The notes below the pieces were generated by a model. That model saw only the letters and a program-made list of their open reading frames with translations, was not told the origin of the DNA and made no database searches. A DNA stretch of 64,000 bases from NCBI RefSeq assembly GCF_042242105.1, contig NC_092013.1, positions 19,150,618-19,214,617 on the forward strand. The letters run 5' to 3'. This stretch comes from Pempheris klunzingeri (taxonomy: Eukaryota; Chordata; Actinopteri; Acropomatiformes; Pempheridae). Of this stretch, positions 21,764 through 36,400 are shown one piece after another (positions within the stretch are counted from its first letter, which is position 1; the number at the start of each line of letters is the position of its first letter). A program made the position numbers and the translations under genes.

Positions 21764-21814
21764 CCTCTCTCCCTCCCTCCCTCCCTCCCTCTCCCTCTCC
21801 CTCTCTCTCTCTCT
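21764..21814. repeat. pyrimidine tract of CCCT and CT repeats
   Basis: A 50-base all-pyrimidine tract: CCCT units, then CTCTCC, then CT units. The minus strand is pure purine and gives a spurious R/E/G-rich frame. Confidence 0.9.
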
Positions 21815-23199
21815 GACAGTTCTGTGCTGTCTTTTCGTGTGTTCTACTCGCTGTAAGCTGCGCTGATGCAAAAGGTGACACGGTTTACTAACTGAAGCAG
21901 AAAGTGCACGCATCGGAGTGTGAAGTGCACAATTAATAAGCTGTGAGAGTTGGGTGAGGGATGAAGGACTTTGCTATCAATTCAATTCACTGGGGTTGTG
22001 TGTACCTGTCTGTGAACCCACCGATTCTTTATCTTAGCACTTTTAATTAAGCTGCGATTATGTTCAGCCCCGTACAAGGCATCTAATAATGAAGATAGCA
22101 ATTTGTACCGCTCAAGGTCAGGCTGCATGTGTCTACTATGTGTGTGTGTGTGCAGATTAATTACACATTACTGAATATTTCTATGTCCAGCCAGTACACA
22201 TCTTTGACTGTAATCCTCACTTATCTCCTGTCTGTGACTCAACACAGAGGATGTAGGGCTCTGATTTCCAAACTGCCTCAGTCTATAATCTCTCCTCATG
22301 AACTTTAGTCATCCTGCAGAGCGATTAAACTTCGCGGAGAGGCAATTTGCTCAAACGAGCAAGAGGGAATATAACATAACCCGCCATCACGCCACCCGTT
22401 GCCTTGTGTCTTCACACCAGTATGCATGTTGTTTCATTGCTCTCAGCGCACACTAAATTTGGTCATGATCCACCGCATGTCCTTGGCCTGCACATATTTT
22501 GCCTTGTGAGATGATTGTGTGAGTCATTTTGCAATATCTGGCCTCACAACACACAAGGGGGGGTTGTCTTAGTCACAGGTTGTAATCCCCACCTCAAAGA
22601 TAACGCGAAAAAGTGTGTGTGATGCTTTCACCATGTCATCGCTCCTGTCATTCTTTTATTCCTGAGCTGACACCTCTGATTCGGCTTCCTTTGGCCCAGA
22701 TTCCCACTGAGGGTCGTGCTGAGGGAGCCCGTGCCCTGTAGGCAGCCAACTACAAACATGCAGTGACAATTCAAATCAGTCCACTTCACTGGCTCTGGCT
22801 GTGACTCAGGACACTGAACGCCAGGCGGAAAAAGATGCATACGCAACCCGCCAAGCTGAACTGTGACAGATAGAAAGAGAGAGTGACAAGACGGAGTATC
22901 AGACAGTTTTATGAGCGTTTCACCAGGTATATGGCCCAGTTTCAGCTCAGCACTTTAGTTCAGAGAAACTTGAACTGGAACAGCTCCAGGTCCATTTGCA
23001 AGTCAGAGAGAGCGCCTGCCGGCTAAGTAGTCTGATCCACAGGCACCAACTGCAGCAGAGGATCTGTCTAGAGTATTGTTATGCAAGCAGAAAGGGAGCA
23101 GTCCCACTTTGATCCAGACGTCGGACGGAGGCTGGAATGCTTCGGTCCTCAGTGCTGTTTGAGCTGCAGCCTGCCGTTTGCTGGCCCATATAGGAATTT

Positions 23200-23396
23200 G
23201 CACGTCGGATAGTGTACTGTACTGGCACAGGGCTCGGAGCAGCCACCCTGCACAGCTAGAGCATGAGAGGGACGGACTGATGGACACCTGAAGATAACGC
23301 TCATCATTCAGCTCGGCACCCTCATCACCAAGCGCTCCCAGCCTGCTCCCCTGCACTTGTTATCACATCACTAAGTTTTGTCGACCTCGTTTTTAG
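23200..23396 (+). other. candidate plus-strand leader exon (strong donor)
   Basis: TCGTTTTTAG|GTAAGTTTG at 23396/23397 is a strong donor. The sequence before it is less AT-rich than its surroundings. It could be a distal non-coding nav1 exon or part of a non-coding RNA. No TATA box was seen; the left end is arbitrary. Confidence 0.2.
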
Positions 23397-24926
23397 GTAA
23401 GTTTGAGTTCCTTGTTGAATACCGAGGACGAATAATGTCAATAATAGTATATTTTACTAAAAGTTGACTAGTGAGAGGCATGCCGGCTGCACAGTTGGAT
23501 TTTTAATTAAAGTGGATTTTAAATCATTTTATTGATCCGAACTTTCCATTCCCTTTAATGACCTTGTTGTCTGAAACAGTTCAGATAAACAAGTGCATCA
23601 GAAAACGACTGCAAAGTGCATTAAACAGTAGTGGTTGTTCAGCATGTGAGCAGTTGGCAGACAGAGTCCGAAATCCTGGAACAATCTAGTATCTCGTGGT
23701 TGACTGAGATATTTGTGTCATGTGTGTGGCTGCCGGCAGAGAGAGGGGCCTGAGGAAAGGCTGCTGAACTAATTCCCTCGAAGACTTTGTGGTCCCGTGC
23801 TGGACTTTTATTGTCCTGCCTGGGACACAGAGTCATGCGCTCAGTAATTGTCTGGGATGCACTGCTGACTCATGCCAGTGTGTGTGTGTGTGCGCTACAG
23901 GCTACCACTGCATCAGCCTCACACTTCACCCTGCACGTCTCCCAAGTTCACACCGGGATGCAGCAGACTGCGATCATTCATGCATCGCTGTTTGATGTCC
24001 TCATCAAAGGGTGAATCAACATGAGCTGTTCTTTCAGTGCCAGAGGCAATTTCTTTGAAATATGAGGCTTAACATGTTTGTTTTAAATATTTTACACATT
24101 GTTAAACACACATACTGTGTGATATGCGAACATAAACATGCACAAGGGTGTGTATCATTTTAAATCCTCTAATCAGTTTCATTTTTTTTTTCTCATACCA
24201 GAAGGACACCTTCCCAATACCTATAGAAGAAATGCATGCTTTTTTATTTAAAGCTGCCTACACTGATACATTTTTTTGCTCTTAACAACTGATGAACTGA
24301 CTAAATGTCATGTCTGCGCTCATATTGACAGAGAATTGTCACCTGAATCTGTAGTTCCTCTCAGCCCTACATTTTAGTGTCTTTAAACATTGTTTTGTTT
24401 GGTTATGGTTCACTTTCACAGCTCTCTTCTGTGTCATTTTCAGACAAAGGGGCAACAGTGTGAACACAATGAAGAAGCTCTATAAACCCACTGCATGTTA
24501 CCTGCCCAGTACCATATGGCAGGCCGACAAAATTAGCGACTAGCTGGTGAACACAGAGGAACATTTAGCAATTAAATGTCAAGATATTTCCTTCTGATGG
24601 TGGTGACCAAAGCAGGGCTTAAAGGAGTGTGAATAATGGATTGAATTTCAGATACAAACAAATGCTGAACAAATGTCGCTAAATGTAGTTGTTTGCAGCT
24701 GTTTGCCAACATGTTTCCCATTCCAACTTTATCAATAGATGATGTGTTTAGATAATAATACATTTAAATGATATATTAATAAACTTAAGTTTGATATTAA
24801 AGCAATATTTAACAATAATTAAAAAATATATACAGTTTACAGTATGTTTCACCAAAGTGGCCTAAAAATGTTGCTGAAATAAGTCAAAATCGACAACATT
24901 ATGATTTCAATCAGAAATTGTCTAAA

Positions 24927-25165
24927 GTCTACAGCTGTGCTCACAATGACAATGGTAACATGAAGAGTTTTAGCAGGGAGCCTACAATGTTCACCATGTC
25001 CGCCATCATACTGGAGTTTAGCATGTTAGCGTGCAAACATTTGCTAATACAGAAAGTGCATCTGCAGCTAATGGGAATGTCATTAGTTTTACAGGTATTT
25101 AACATAAACCAAAGTACTGGGCAAATTGAAATTTTGACCTAAAGTGGATCACCCAGAGTCATTAA
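24927..25165 (+). repeat. dispersed repeat, 'TTAGCATGTTAGCGTGC' family, copy A
   Basis: Contains ACAATGTTCACCATGTCCGCC, GCATGTTAGCGTGCAAACATTTGCTAA, CTAATGGGAATGTCATTAG and AAATTGAAATTTTGACCT. The same words in the same order recur at 39490 and partly at 31350. I recall it as an abundant percomorph repeat; no family name is claimed. Confidence 0.7.
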
Positions 25166-28034
25166 CATTAGTTAATGTGTAGTTTGTGAACTGTGAATAT
25201 CTGTTAAAATGTGCAGATAGTCCACCGGACATCTCACATTGCTAATTAGTGAAAAAGGAAACTGACTAAAAAATTGATTTTGGCTTTACATACAGTGGAC
25301 AGTGTTTGATTCGCTGCGCTTCACCGCTTTCTAGTCGGTGCCTAAAAGTATTGAAGTTCCATATGCACTGATGCACACAATACAGACCATAAAGTAATTC
25401 AATTCTCCATCGGGAGTCCATGCTTGGCTCTGGAAAATACCACTAATGGTGGGTGATGTCATTGCCAATAAAACAAATATATCGCTTGTGTGTGCGACTT
25501 TGCTGCACTTTTGAACTTGACTAACTTCAATGTCACCCTGGATTATGGTACGACAATACAGAAATAGTGTCCCGTGGTAAAACGACATCTATTATGGTGG
25601 TGAAAAATGCTGCTGAGGGCATAATTTTCTCCCTTCTTAACAACCTGCATCATGTCCAAGGCACTTACAAAAGCTTTGCATTCACAAGACACATGCTGCA
25701 GCTTCCTTTTCATCAGTCCTTCAAAGAAGCACCACTGCAAGCTTTGTGGTCACATTGAGCTACTGCACAGTAAATCCACAGCTGATTTCAAATTACATAT
25801 CAAAATAATTATGATTATAATATCTCAATGAATGCGCAGGGATGGTATGATGGGATGTTTTCAAATACTGGGGAGCATCAAGTTCAAAGGGCGATTTTTG
25901 TTCCCTCGTAAATGCCACGTCTCAGTGTGTCCTGAATCCAACTGCGTGTGCGTGTGTGTGGTTTGTCTGGTTTGGAAAGTCTTGCCCACAGACACGCTCC
26001 AGTGGCAGACATGTTCCACCTTGGCTAACCCAAAATGACATGTGTGCTGGTCTTGGAAAACCTGATACATATTTTATGTTACGCGTTCCATATAAAGCTG
26101 TTACACAATATCGAGTGTTCACAACAGAGACCTGTCAGAGAACAGGCGACCTGAGGTGAAGATGTCTCCTCCCGTATTGTGCAGAGATGCATGTCTGGCT
26201 TTGTCTTTGTTTTGACCTACAGTCTGTAATGGCTGCCACTGGCGACGCTTGTTTGAATGGTGTATTTGTTTTTCCAACAGACACATTTTCACCCAAAACC
26301 ATTCAAATACAAATGAAGTGCAGTGTATTCTTGAAAACTAGAATATTAAACATAATTTAATTGCCTGTTTTTTGAGTTTGGAAAACAAAGGTTGCCATCG
26401 GCTCTGACTTCTTGAATTAATATATAATTATCAGTGCTTGCTTTTGCTTGAAGTGCAGTCAGATTTGAGTATAGAAACCATTTGACTTGAACTTCTGTAA
26501 CCTAATTAAATGTGTTTATTAAGTCTTCAGGTTACAATTTATGTCACTGTGAACATCTTGTCAGCTGTTGAGTGACATGTTACTGCCACTGCACCTCCCT
26601 GGAGAACTGACATTTGGGTTGCAGCTCGACCCCCCCGGTGAGCAGACGCCGAGTTGACTCAGACATTGATGGAAGAGCTCAAGAGGCTCTTGGTGATAAA
26701 AAATGTGATAGAAAATATGGATGTTGTGACAGTGTGTTATGTCAGAGATTTGGGGAATTAACGGAATTCACCTTGCTGATTGAGTGAGCTTTAGTTCAGC
26801 ATGTGGCGGCCATAGTGGAGGTCCTCTGCTGTTGGTATGTGGCTGCGCAGCTGAGATTGTAACTTTTTTAGCTCCAGTCTCACCAATTTCCAGGAAAGGA
26901 GCACATTCTGAAACCCAGATATGGACTGCACCACGTAGACGATACTGTAGATGGAAGCTCCACAATGTCAGAACTATGTGACAATAGGATAAATACTACA
27001 TTTGCTGTGTTTTCATGCGAAACTTAAAGGCGATGTCTTGTTTTTGTAGTTTAGGCCTCAATACCTTCCAGTTCCAATATTCTACCTTCTTACAGCGACC
27101 ATTTTATCGCGATCCAAGTTGCTTGGCCACTTAGCCTGAAATGTATTTTAGTTTTGATTGAATTAAATCCAACTTTCCTGTGGAAATCCATTATACTCCC
27201 AAGTCCAGGAGGCAGGGAACTGCTGAATGAGGGTTTATTTGAAGATTAAAATCACACCATCATGCTGGTTCTTATCCAGAGTGACATCTCGGCCTGCTCC
27301 ATTACCAATATGCTATAACATATTTTCATATGGCTTTGTTGAATACATGATTCTAATCGGTCATTTATGGCATCCTGTGGTCTGTTATTTCTGTGTAACT
27401 GACCGTTGCCATGTGTAACAGACTGTTGCTATGGACGCAGGTCTGATAGCGACAACAAAAAAATAATTTTTAAATCAATAAAATATTTTTCAAATAAGCA
27501 CTTTGTGTCAAACTGTTGATTTCTATACTACGGAGCAGTGTATGAGCAGGATTTGCACCACCTTGCAACACCATCACTTGCATGTTGTCAGTAACAAAAT
27601 ATATGTACCTGTGTTCTATTAGCTGGCAAATATACATTGTTGTATGAACAATGAATATGTACTGAGTATTTGACAGGAATGCTGGCGTTGGTCGCCTCTA
27701 TGGGGGACCATCATGTACAGCGGCGTATCAAGAGCAGCGTTAGTTAGGCAGCTAACTTTGGTTAAGGTAAGGAAACTAAAATAATTGGTTTATGGCCTAC
27801 CATATATATTATAGCTGTAGCAGGTATGACACACCATGTTGGATTGTCCCTGATTTAGTCTCTTTTCCAAGATGTGCCGAGGCACTTTTTGTGTGCATTT
27901 CACTTCACATCAACACACCGTGGGCCGTGTGCTTCCTAAAATAAAGTCCGCAGTTGGTGTGATGTATATAATACTGACAGATGGAGAGGGTCGACTTTTC
28001 AGTTGGTCATTTTTGGTTCTCTGGTGCTAAAGAC

Positions 28035-28145
28035 TGAGCTCAGTGGTGCCACTGAGAGCCATATGTATGCAGGTTTTCACTCCAACCAGTTAACTGCTCT
28101 TGCTAATTAGTTCCTCCCCTTCTGGCTAAAGGTGTGTTGTTAGTA
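28035..28145 (+). repeat. dispersed repeat fragment
   Basis: The stretch TGCCACTGAGAGCCATATG, GCAGGTTTTCACTCCAACCA and TTCTGGCTAAAGGTGTG matches a fish repeat I recall by its AGGTTTTCATTCCAACCA core. Only a fragment is present. Confidence 0.5.
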
Positions 28146-31100
28146 CAATGAACAGTCTTCGGTATGAATGGGAAACTTCCACACGACTGCTCGGCATATT
28201 GTTTTGCTGTAGATAAAAAAAAAAACTATTTTTCGTTTTTTGCCCCAAGTGCCGGATGAAAAAAGAAAAGCCTTGTGTTGTTTACTCTACTGGGTGTTGA
28301 GACAAGCTGACAGAAGTGACAAGCAGATGCTCAATAGGTCATACTAACTGTGACTTTGACTGTGGCAACTGAAGGAAGCACCGCTGTCACTTTTTAACAA
28401 ACAGCTGTTGTGTGTTGGGTCACTTGGTTTCGGTTGGGTTTGACATTTTGGCTAATTTCTATAGATATCTGCACGTTAATGAAGGTAATTTTCTCGTCTA
28501 CGAATTCTGCATTGATATGCAGATATCTGTTTATAGATATCGTCTCGCGGGCCACCACTCACATGTTTTCAGTAGGATCTAGACACAATGACACAGGGAG
28601 CTGCACACATTTTTACTTCTACTGCAGCCTTTCCTGTGAGCCTCGAGGGTGAAAGTGAAAAAGCGTGTTTTATTTGCTTATGCATGAACTGAATCACTTG
28701 TACTATTTTAGGTGTCGTAGCTGTATAGTTTGGACGGCTTTCAAGTGTATTTCCAATGTGCTTCTCTTCTCCTACCTGCTCTAATGACCCAGTTCACCAG
28801 ACTGATGGTCCACTACAGATTACTGCCCACGCTTTGACTCATCACCGTGCTGCAGTATGCTGTATACTGCCTTCCTATTTCTACGTGAGGTACAGTTCAC
28901 TCAGAGAACTGTGCCGGTTGCATAACAGCAGCATAACTGCAGAGGCAGGTTGTTTTAGTGTTCATAAGGGATTTTACAACACAACATCCTGTGCTGCTTA
29001 TGATCTTTTTTCTGATCCTTATAGACCAATGCCCACTTTTGTTTCCTGGTTAAAAGAAATTATTCATGTCAGACCAGCAATGTAACCTAGGATATATGAA
29101 AAGGCCTCATTGACCCCATTCAGTTGTAAGGCTGCAGACGCTCCTATTAAATGGCCTCTGATAAACTGAAATCAGAGTTTTGCCTCTGATATGAGTTTTT
29201 TTTTTTTTTTTTTAATTGAATAAACCAGCTCCTCCAGGCCTCTGTTTCTTTAAAAAGAAAACCAGGTCACTGCATGATTGAAACACCGTCAGTGTTTTAG
29301 CATGAAGCAGACAAGCAAAAGTCCTCAAAACAGCCACAGTGAATAACTGCAAACTGTTATGTACAGTTAAGTTAAGGTAATAATGTTGTGGTGATGACAA
29401 TTAGAAACACAGAAAGCTTATTGGATGTTTGCATAAGTGGTGGCTGTCAGACCTGGTCCCCAGGCCACAGCTGCTTCATTGCACTATATTTTATCTCTGG
29501 GGATCAGGTCCCTAAAAGGATGTTGGAATGAAAACCAGCAGAGGTCAGAGTGCAGAGGAATGAACCACACCCAACCGCACCACAACCACTGTTCCTTGTT
29601 TGTCACAGTTCTTTATAGGTTCAAACTGTTAAAGTTCGATACACCCCATCAACGCCTCATGTTTGTGTGTTGCATAACTTATTCAGTTTTGTAATGATTC
29701 AGTTGAACACCAATAAAATGTTACCCATTGCAGTCTTGTTTTAGTTCATTGGAGGAGGATCAATTTGCTCATATACTTACATTTTTTTTTTACATAATTG
29801 TGCTCTTATTTTGAAAAAAGGGACATAGAGAAAGTGGCGAGCAAACAGACATAGCTATATGTCTTGCAAAGACTAACTTTTTGGTGTGGCTACATAGGAT
29901 GCAATTTAAAGAATCTTTTTTGTAAAATTAAATGAAACAAAATTCCCAATTAAAGTCACAAGTCAGGGTTTCCCCAGGGAAACTGTTAAGGTAAGAAATG
30001 ACTGCCATCAGAGTGTAACACTGGCTTTACTATTTCTCCTCTGAATGTCACTGTTTTATTGCATGAAAATATCTTAATTCTTTTATGATGTTAATAGTGG
30101 TAACTAACACAGGTACATATTTATGTACCTGTGAACTGGCGACAGGTGTTTCACATCTGAAGAGATTCAGAGAATTACCTGGTGTGGCGTCACAACTTAG
30201 GGTGTGGATAGAAGTACTGACTCAAATGTGTCGAAGCGTACTTCAGGACATTTACGTGTACGATCATTTCAGTTAGTGACTGATTGATCCTTTTTTGTTT
30301 TCAAACAGTGCCAGCAAGACACAGCTGCATGACGCTGAGGCATTGTAGGGTGTCGATGATGTCATGGCATTACTGACCATGGTTAATCACTTAAAGTGAC
30401 TTATAAGGGATAAATCCCTGTAATGGCCCAACAGATTAACTCACCCGACTAAATGCCCACTCTAATCTCGCGTGCCACAAATAGTACAGTAGGCTTTAAT
30501 GGGAAAGACAATATGTCAGTGTTTAATGGTTTTATGGTAATCTTTGACTAATTGACATTCAGCAAAAATTACAAAAAATGTATAATGTGACCTGTTTGTG
30601 GATGATGATATGTTTTGCATTATTCTCATGTCTTTTATAGGTAAACACACAAACAAACACCACAGTGGAATGCTGCAGCAATGTGCTGTAATTTTATTAC
30701 ACTGTGTGATGGACAGAGTTTGATGATTATCGATGCTGGAATTGGATAGCAGGAAACATCCTTAAAACCAGTTGCTCTACAAGCTTTATCATCTGAGATG
30801 GTTTTACAAGTCTAGAATTTCACTTTTTCTGAAACACAGGAGGAACAAAACGATGCAGCTCTGACTGTGTGACACAGTGATCCACTTTAGTTGGGCCATA
30901 ATATAGGCTAGTCTTGTTTGCACATTACAGCGTCTATTAAAACAGATTAGCTGGTATATTATTACCTGTAAATGACATATATTATATTCATGCGTTAAAA
31001 AATCTTTAAATGGTGGCTGTAGATTTGTATCACAATACCATAGCCTAAACTAATTTTCAACACTCATCCCTAGATGGGTCCTGATACAGTAATGATGGCA

Positions 31101-31349
31101 GTAACACTTTGGTTTTGCCTATTTTACACTGTATGTACATTTTGACTACTTTGGTCAAACAAGTAGTAGTCAAACAATCTATATATCCTGACTTTGGGTG
31201 GTCAACAGTGACAATGTATTGTGGACAATGTCTTCAATTAGTTTTATGGTTTCACAAAGAAATAAAAAAAGCAAATTAAATTTACCATGCGAGTGTGCTG
31301 TGACACCTTCATTTGAAAGATTGCCACAATATTTAGGCTAATTTTAACC

Positions 31350-31925
31350 ACTCAAACTGATTCTGCGTCTCACAGTACACATGAAGCAATTAACAAGAGA
31401 GTCGAGCTAGCAGCTCTGTGAACCCGTACTTTGGCATAGTGGTGCTTTTAGCTTAATGCTAACATTCTTAGCATGTATTACATTGATCACGTATCGCACT
31501 CATCTGAGCTTATTAGTGTGTTAACATTTTCTGAACACGAAGCACAGCTGAGGCTGATTGGTCTCAAGGTATTAGGAAGTTTAAAAATTTAACCTGATGA
31601 TGGCACCAGAGGAAAAGTCAATGGAGTCACCAAAGATATTACAATTCATCCAGAGGGGAACATGCATGTGTGTACCAAATGTAATGGTGATCCCTCCAAA
31701 AGTTGAGATATTTTACTCCAGCCAAAAAAAATCTTGATCGGCTAGTGCCACAAAATGACGAGTCAGAGGATCACCAGGGTCATTGCGCTCCATCCTCTGG
31801 GGACGATGAACATCTGTATCAAATGTCACGACATTAAATCCAATAGTTGATGAGATATTTCACTCTACCATCAAACTGACGGACCGACAGACTGACAATG
31901 TCATCACTACAGCCACTCTGCTAAA
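31350..31925 (+). repeat. dispersed repeat, same family, copy B (longest)
   Basis: It runs from CAGCTCTGTGAACCCGTACTTTGG through CACAGCTGAGGCTGATTGG, AACCTGATGATGGCACCAGAGG, CAATTCATCCAGAGGGGAAC, CCAATAGTTGATGAGATATT and GACGGACCGACAGACTGACA. It has two tandem, related blocks (each with 'AAAGTC..GGATCACCA' and 'GGGGA..ATGAA' words), so the element itself contains an internal repeat. Confidence 0.7.
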
Positions 31926-33056
31926 AATGTTTTCCTAAAACCACACAAACAAAAAGATTAATGCAATGCTATTCTGGCTCCAGTTGATTCATCTGCATTG
32001 CAGTTTGATTGTATGTAATTCATTATTTCATTTATTCGATTTGAGCAGCTAGATAAAGAGAGAAAAGAGTCATGATATACTAAAAGAAAAATCATCTGTG
32101 AGTTACTAACTGTGTTGTCCTAGTATCCTAAATAGCAGAAAAACGGTGGTGCTGGAGGGAAACATTCAGTGTGTAGTGTAGCTTTTTAGCTGCCACAAAC
32201 AATAGAAGCTGATGTCACCTTAGTGTGTCTTCAGGCAACTGTAAGAAGAGCCACGCTTTTATTCTGTCCTCTTGGTTGTTCATCTGTGCATGTGAATGTG
32301 TGCACACACTCGTGTTACCTTTTTGATACAGTGTGCATGACCTCAGTCCATATTTGACCCAACAGAATTCCTCACAGACGAAGCTAGGACACAGGAGGAA
32401 GCGGTGAAAATCAGGAATCTGGGACTTTGTGCTATATATAAAAATTAGATCAGCCCTCTTGTAAAACAAGATAGTGCGACAGTCTTGAGAAAATTGAATT
32501 ATGTAGATAATGATGCACTCGTTCAACTCTATTATCTATTGGTGCTCAGCTGCAATGGATAGAAACTGGAGCACAAAGAGACTGAAGCAGCAGGGCCAAA
32601 ATCAGCTCTGTGAAATATCGGCAAGTGAAAGGAGACGTACTCCATTTTATAAGGTGACACCTGACAAGATGACATCTGGCACGAAGCAAAACGATAATTA
32701 CAGAAGGCTCGATAAGCCCTGAAACGGCTCACTGGATGATGATGATGTCCAGATTTGGTCCACTACATGTTAAGACTTCTTCCAAACTGGATTTATAGCA
32801 TTTAGGAAATCCTCTGATGTCTGATGAGTGCTGTATCAGACCCTTGGGCTCTGCAGTTTGGAGACTTAACCAGAGTAATGTGATCCCTTGCAGACATGTT
32901 GTTTGTCTGTGCGAGTATCTTTAGTCTGGCCCTCGGGCTGATTATAGGTTTGGAGGACTGGGGCAGTTTTAGCTTTAGCTTGTACTGCTGGCTGGATGCT
33001 TTGATGATGGCATGCTGAAAGACTGGCACGTTAAAAAAAGGGGCTTAAAGTCACAT

Positions 33057-33166
33057 TCAAACTGTCACAGAAACACGAGCCCCGGGGCAAACACAAAAGC
33101 ATGATGTCACCAGACAAAGAATTGAAATATGAGTCACTAATATCTGTTCATAATGGGGGAATATCT

Positions 33167-33197
<31 letters not shown>

Positions 33198-33466
33198 CGA
33201 CACTAGTGTGTGTGCAGCTGTAAGAGACGTGAAGACGCGTAGTTCCCCTTCAGCTTTCTCACTGGCTTGTTGTCGTCCAAAATCGATTCGCCCCCACTCG
33301 CTTAAAAAGCAGCACGTGGGTCTAAATTGTATTAGTGTAAGCTGCATCATACTGTTAAGTGTAGCTCGTCTCTGTTGAAAGCAAGTTAGTCTGCACCACA
33401 CCACGCTGCTGTCGTCTCACTGTCTCTGTGCTGGAGACTGACTGTGTTGGACATGTACCCACTCAG
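33057..33466 (+). other. nav1: candidate distal leader exon and promoter for nav1
   Basis: The plus strand ends in ACCCACTCAG|GTAAGACGG (donor at 33467), a near-perfect site. It is the nearest strong plus-strand donor found upstream of the acceptor at 36739 that begins the first nav1 coding exon. A GT microsatellite lies at 33166-33190. The exon's left end is unknown. It contains ATGTACCCACTCAG just before the donor. Confidence 0.35.
33166..33190. repeat. (TG)n microsatellite
   Basis: About 12 TG units followed by a short GA run. Confidence 0.9.
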
Positions 33467-33469
33467 GTA

Positions 33470-36400
33470 AGACGGAACATCTCATCTAATTAAGCCCTGT
33501 CGTACTGGATTCAGAGAACGTGCATTTGTGGGTAAATACTGTCATAGAGTAATAGAAAACAAATAATTTAATTTGGTTGTTTAATATATGACTTTTCATG
33601 CATTTCCATATCACATTATAATGTGCGGTGATTCTGGAAAGGTATTTGTATGAATGTCGTGACACTGATTTCCACCGTATTGCCTTGAATGTGAGATGTC
33701 ACATCCTGCACATGCTTTGTGTTTTGTGTCTGCGAGAAGCAGTATTTGTTATGCACATCAGGTTGTTTGAAGGCTTCACTTCACTTTATAAATATGGCAT
33801 GAGCGGTATTTGAGGGATGAGGGAACACAAAGACACAAATATGATCATTTAAGACTTTAGTTTAGGCATCTCACTTAAAATGACGATGAAAAAGTAGCCA
33901 GGCGAGTCAAGTTTATTTTGTTTATGTCGCCCAAAATCAAAATTTTCACCTAGATGCCTCTACAGTTCTGTTTTTGGACCAGAAACCACAGGAATTTCAA
34001 CAGAGGAGGAATCCTCTTTCAGAACTAAAAGACGTACGAAAGGTCACATGAACAACGTAGGAGTGATATAATTTCATATTAAAGGTTTACATTGTAATAT
34101 TAATCTTTGCAAATGAAAAATATAAAACATTGTTGGTTTAAGTAATGTATTTTTTTGTCATACAGTAAAAATCACATCAATCTTATAAACTCCGCTCAGC
34201 AACTTAAAATGAGCTAATTTACGGTATTTTGTGGATTATTAAACAGTTTTTTAGATACATAACAGTCGATAATTAAGTGATCACTTTACTATAGCGCTCT
34301 TCAGGACATGTTTTAGAACGTGCCCAATCAAAAACCCAAAGATATTCAATTTACAATCACTGTGCATAAAGCAGAGAACAGCAGCAAACAAACACAATTA
34401 GAATATAATGATGGCTGTAATAATGAATGTAATGTGTTGAACAGGTCTGAGTCTGATTTTTACTGTAACAGAGGGAGAATTGATGCTCAGTAACTGGAGG
34501 AGGATAAAGTTTGGGAAGTGTGTGAGTGAAGTGATGTGAGCTTATGTGATGTTTGTATGAGAAAGATGGAGGATGTCAAAATGCTTTAATATGCATTCAT
34601 GTGAAAAGTGGAATTTGCTGACCGGTGAGCGAGTTGTTTTAAAGTGTTTCTTTTAGTTGTAGTGTGACTTCACTTGCTGGTAACTATTTTTCCCCCCTCA
34701 AACAGCACTGAACCAAAACACTGCTATCCCATAAACATTAATGAACAATTTACATAATGGTCGTGTTGCACTGTTATCAGCGTTGGGTGATGGGGTGCTG
34801 GCGATAGACTTGGGAGGGATGAAGCCCCCACCATTATGTCTTTGGAGGAGAGGCGCTGTCTGCAGAGGGCCGTGGTGGGGACAGCCGGTGTTGGCACTTC
34901 CTGAAAGGAGCCGTTCTGCTGCTGCACGTGCCAAGTGGTGTCAGTCTGTCACTGGCTTTCACAGCATGCTTCACACCGAAGGTTGTGGCTAGAGGACCAG
35001 GAATACATTAGGCAAAGCTGTTGAAACATATGCCGTCTTTTTAGATGCAACTGATGCACGGATTGATTTTGCGTTGTGCCGTTTGATTATTTTAGATACA
35101 ATGTAAATTAAATTAATGCCTCCTGAGAAACATTTTGCTGTCTTTCAATCCTTATTCAACCTTTTAGACTTTTTTCTTTCTGCCTTTGATCAGCTTCTTC
35201 CCTTCCTCACTCAAGTTTGCAACTTAAAGGAAACAGCATTCGATGTAGAGTTTCATTCGTTCTCCTGATCTCAGTGGTTCTCCCAGTTGAGGAATCTGAA
35301 CTGGTTGACTAGTCTGGATCTCGGACTTTCTTGCTACTTTGATGTTGTAAGTGATACATAATGGTATTATGGTTCTTCCCCGCAAACCATCCTCTCCCCT
35401 TTCTACTTTCCCACTTACTTAGTCACATTTAGTCAGTACCTCTGTGGTGAGAAACCTCCTCTTTTTGAGGCAGACGTCCTGGAATGTGCAGCTGTTGTGC
35501 GGTATTTTCTTCAGTATGAATCATAAATGAAAACCTCTTGTCCATCATGTAGTATACAGCACATAGTCTTACACATTAAGCTTGAAAACCTTATTAATTC
35601 TCTAACCATTATATCTTTTTAATCAAACTCTTATTTAATGCCAGCAAGATGATACAGATTTTAAGAATTGGCGCTAACCAGGAGGTCCAATGATATTCAT
35701 GAGGTGACTCCAAACAATGACGGAGTCATGTTGGCTATTTAATTGTTTGGAATTAAGAAACAATATTGATATTTCGGAAAATACAGTTACTCACTTTCTC
35801 GTTTACTTGCCAAAAGTTTGTTTAAAATATTGATACCTCTGATTTACATGTGGTAAAAATGAAGCTATTAGTTCAGCTTCATTCAAAGAGTTTGACCCAG
35901 CGGAGACTATAGGAGGTTTCCCCCTTAGAGCAAGAAATAGTTTAAGCTTAATATTTAGTGTACAGACACGAGAGTGGTATCAGTCTTCCAGTCTTACTTG
36001 CAGCAAAAAAGAAAAGCGTGTGTCCCAAAACTTTTCTTTACGATAAAACCATCATTTGGAGAAGTTGCTTGAACTTCTAAGACATTAACTTAGTATCTTT
36101 CTTAGAAATAACCAAACTGTAGGCCTTTCATGTTACTGACCAGTCAGTCTGGTACAGTGTACCAGCATATTAGCAGCTCTTCCTTACATGTAAATGTAAT
36201 GTTAACTCCTCATGTCCTTAACTCTGTTGTTTTCTAAGCAGTGAAGGCAATTTAATCTTTTACAGTATTGTCGTATTAAGATAAACCCTTATAATAAGAT
36301 TTATTTTGTATAAAAAAATGCATCTTCAGTGTTTGTGCTTGATCTGTTGATTGGATGATCATGACATCAGCATAAAGTCATCACTAATCCTCACGCTGTG

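Larger units (their letters stand above)
21220..33160. other. 12-kb non-coding stretch between csrp1 promoter and nav1
   Basis: No coding gene was recognised. It holds dispersed repeats (24927-25165, 28035-28145, 31350-31925), a candidate plus-strand leader exon ending at 23396, a poly-T at 29199-29212, and many short chance frames. A GTGAGT-free, stop-rich AT background dominates. Regulatory elements for csrp1 or nav1 may lie here, but none can be named from sequence alone. Confidence 0.55.
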
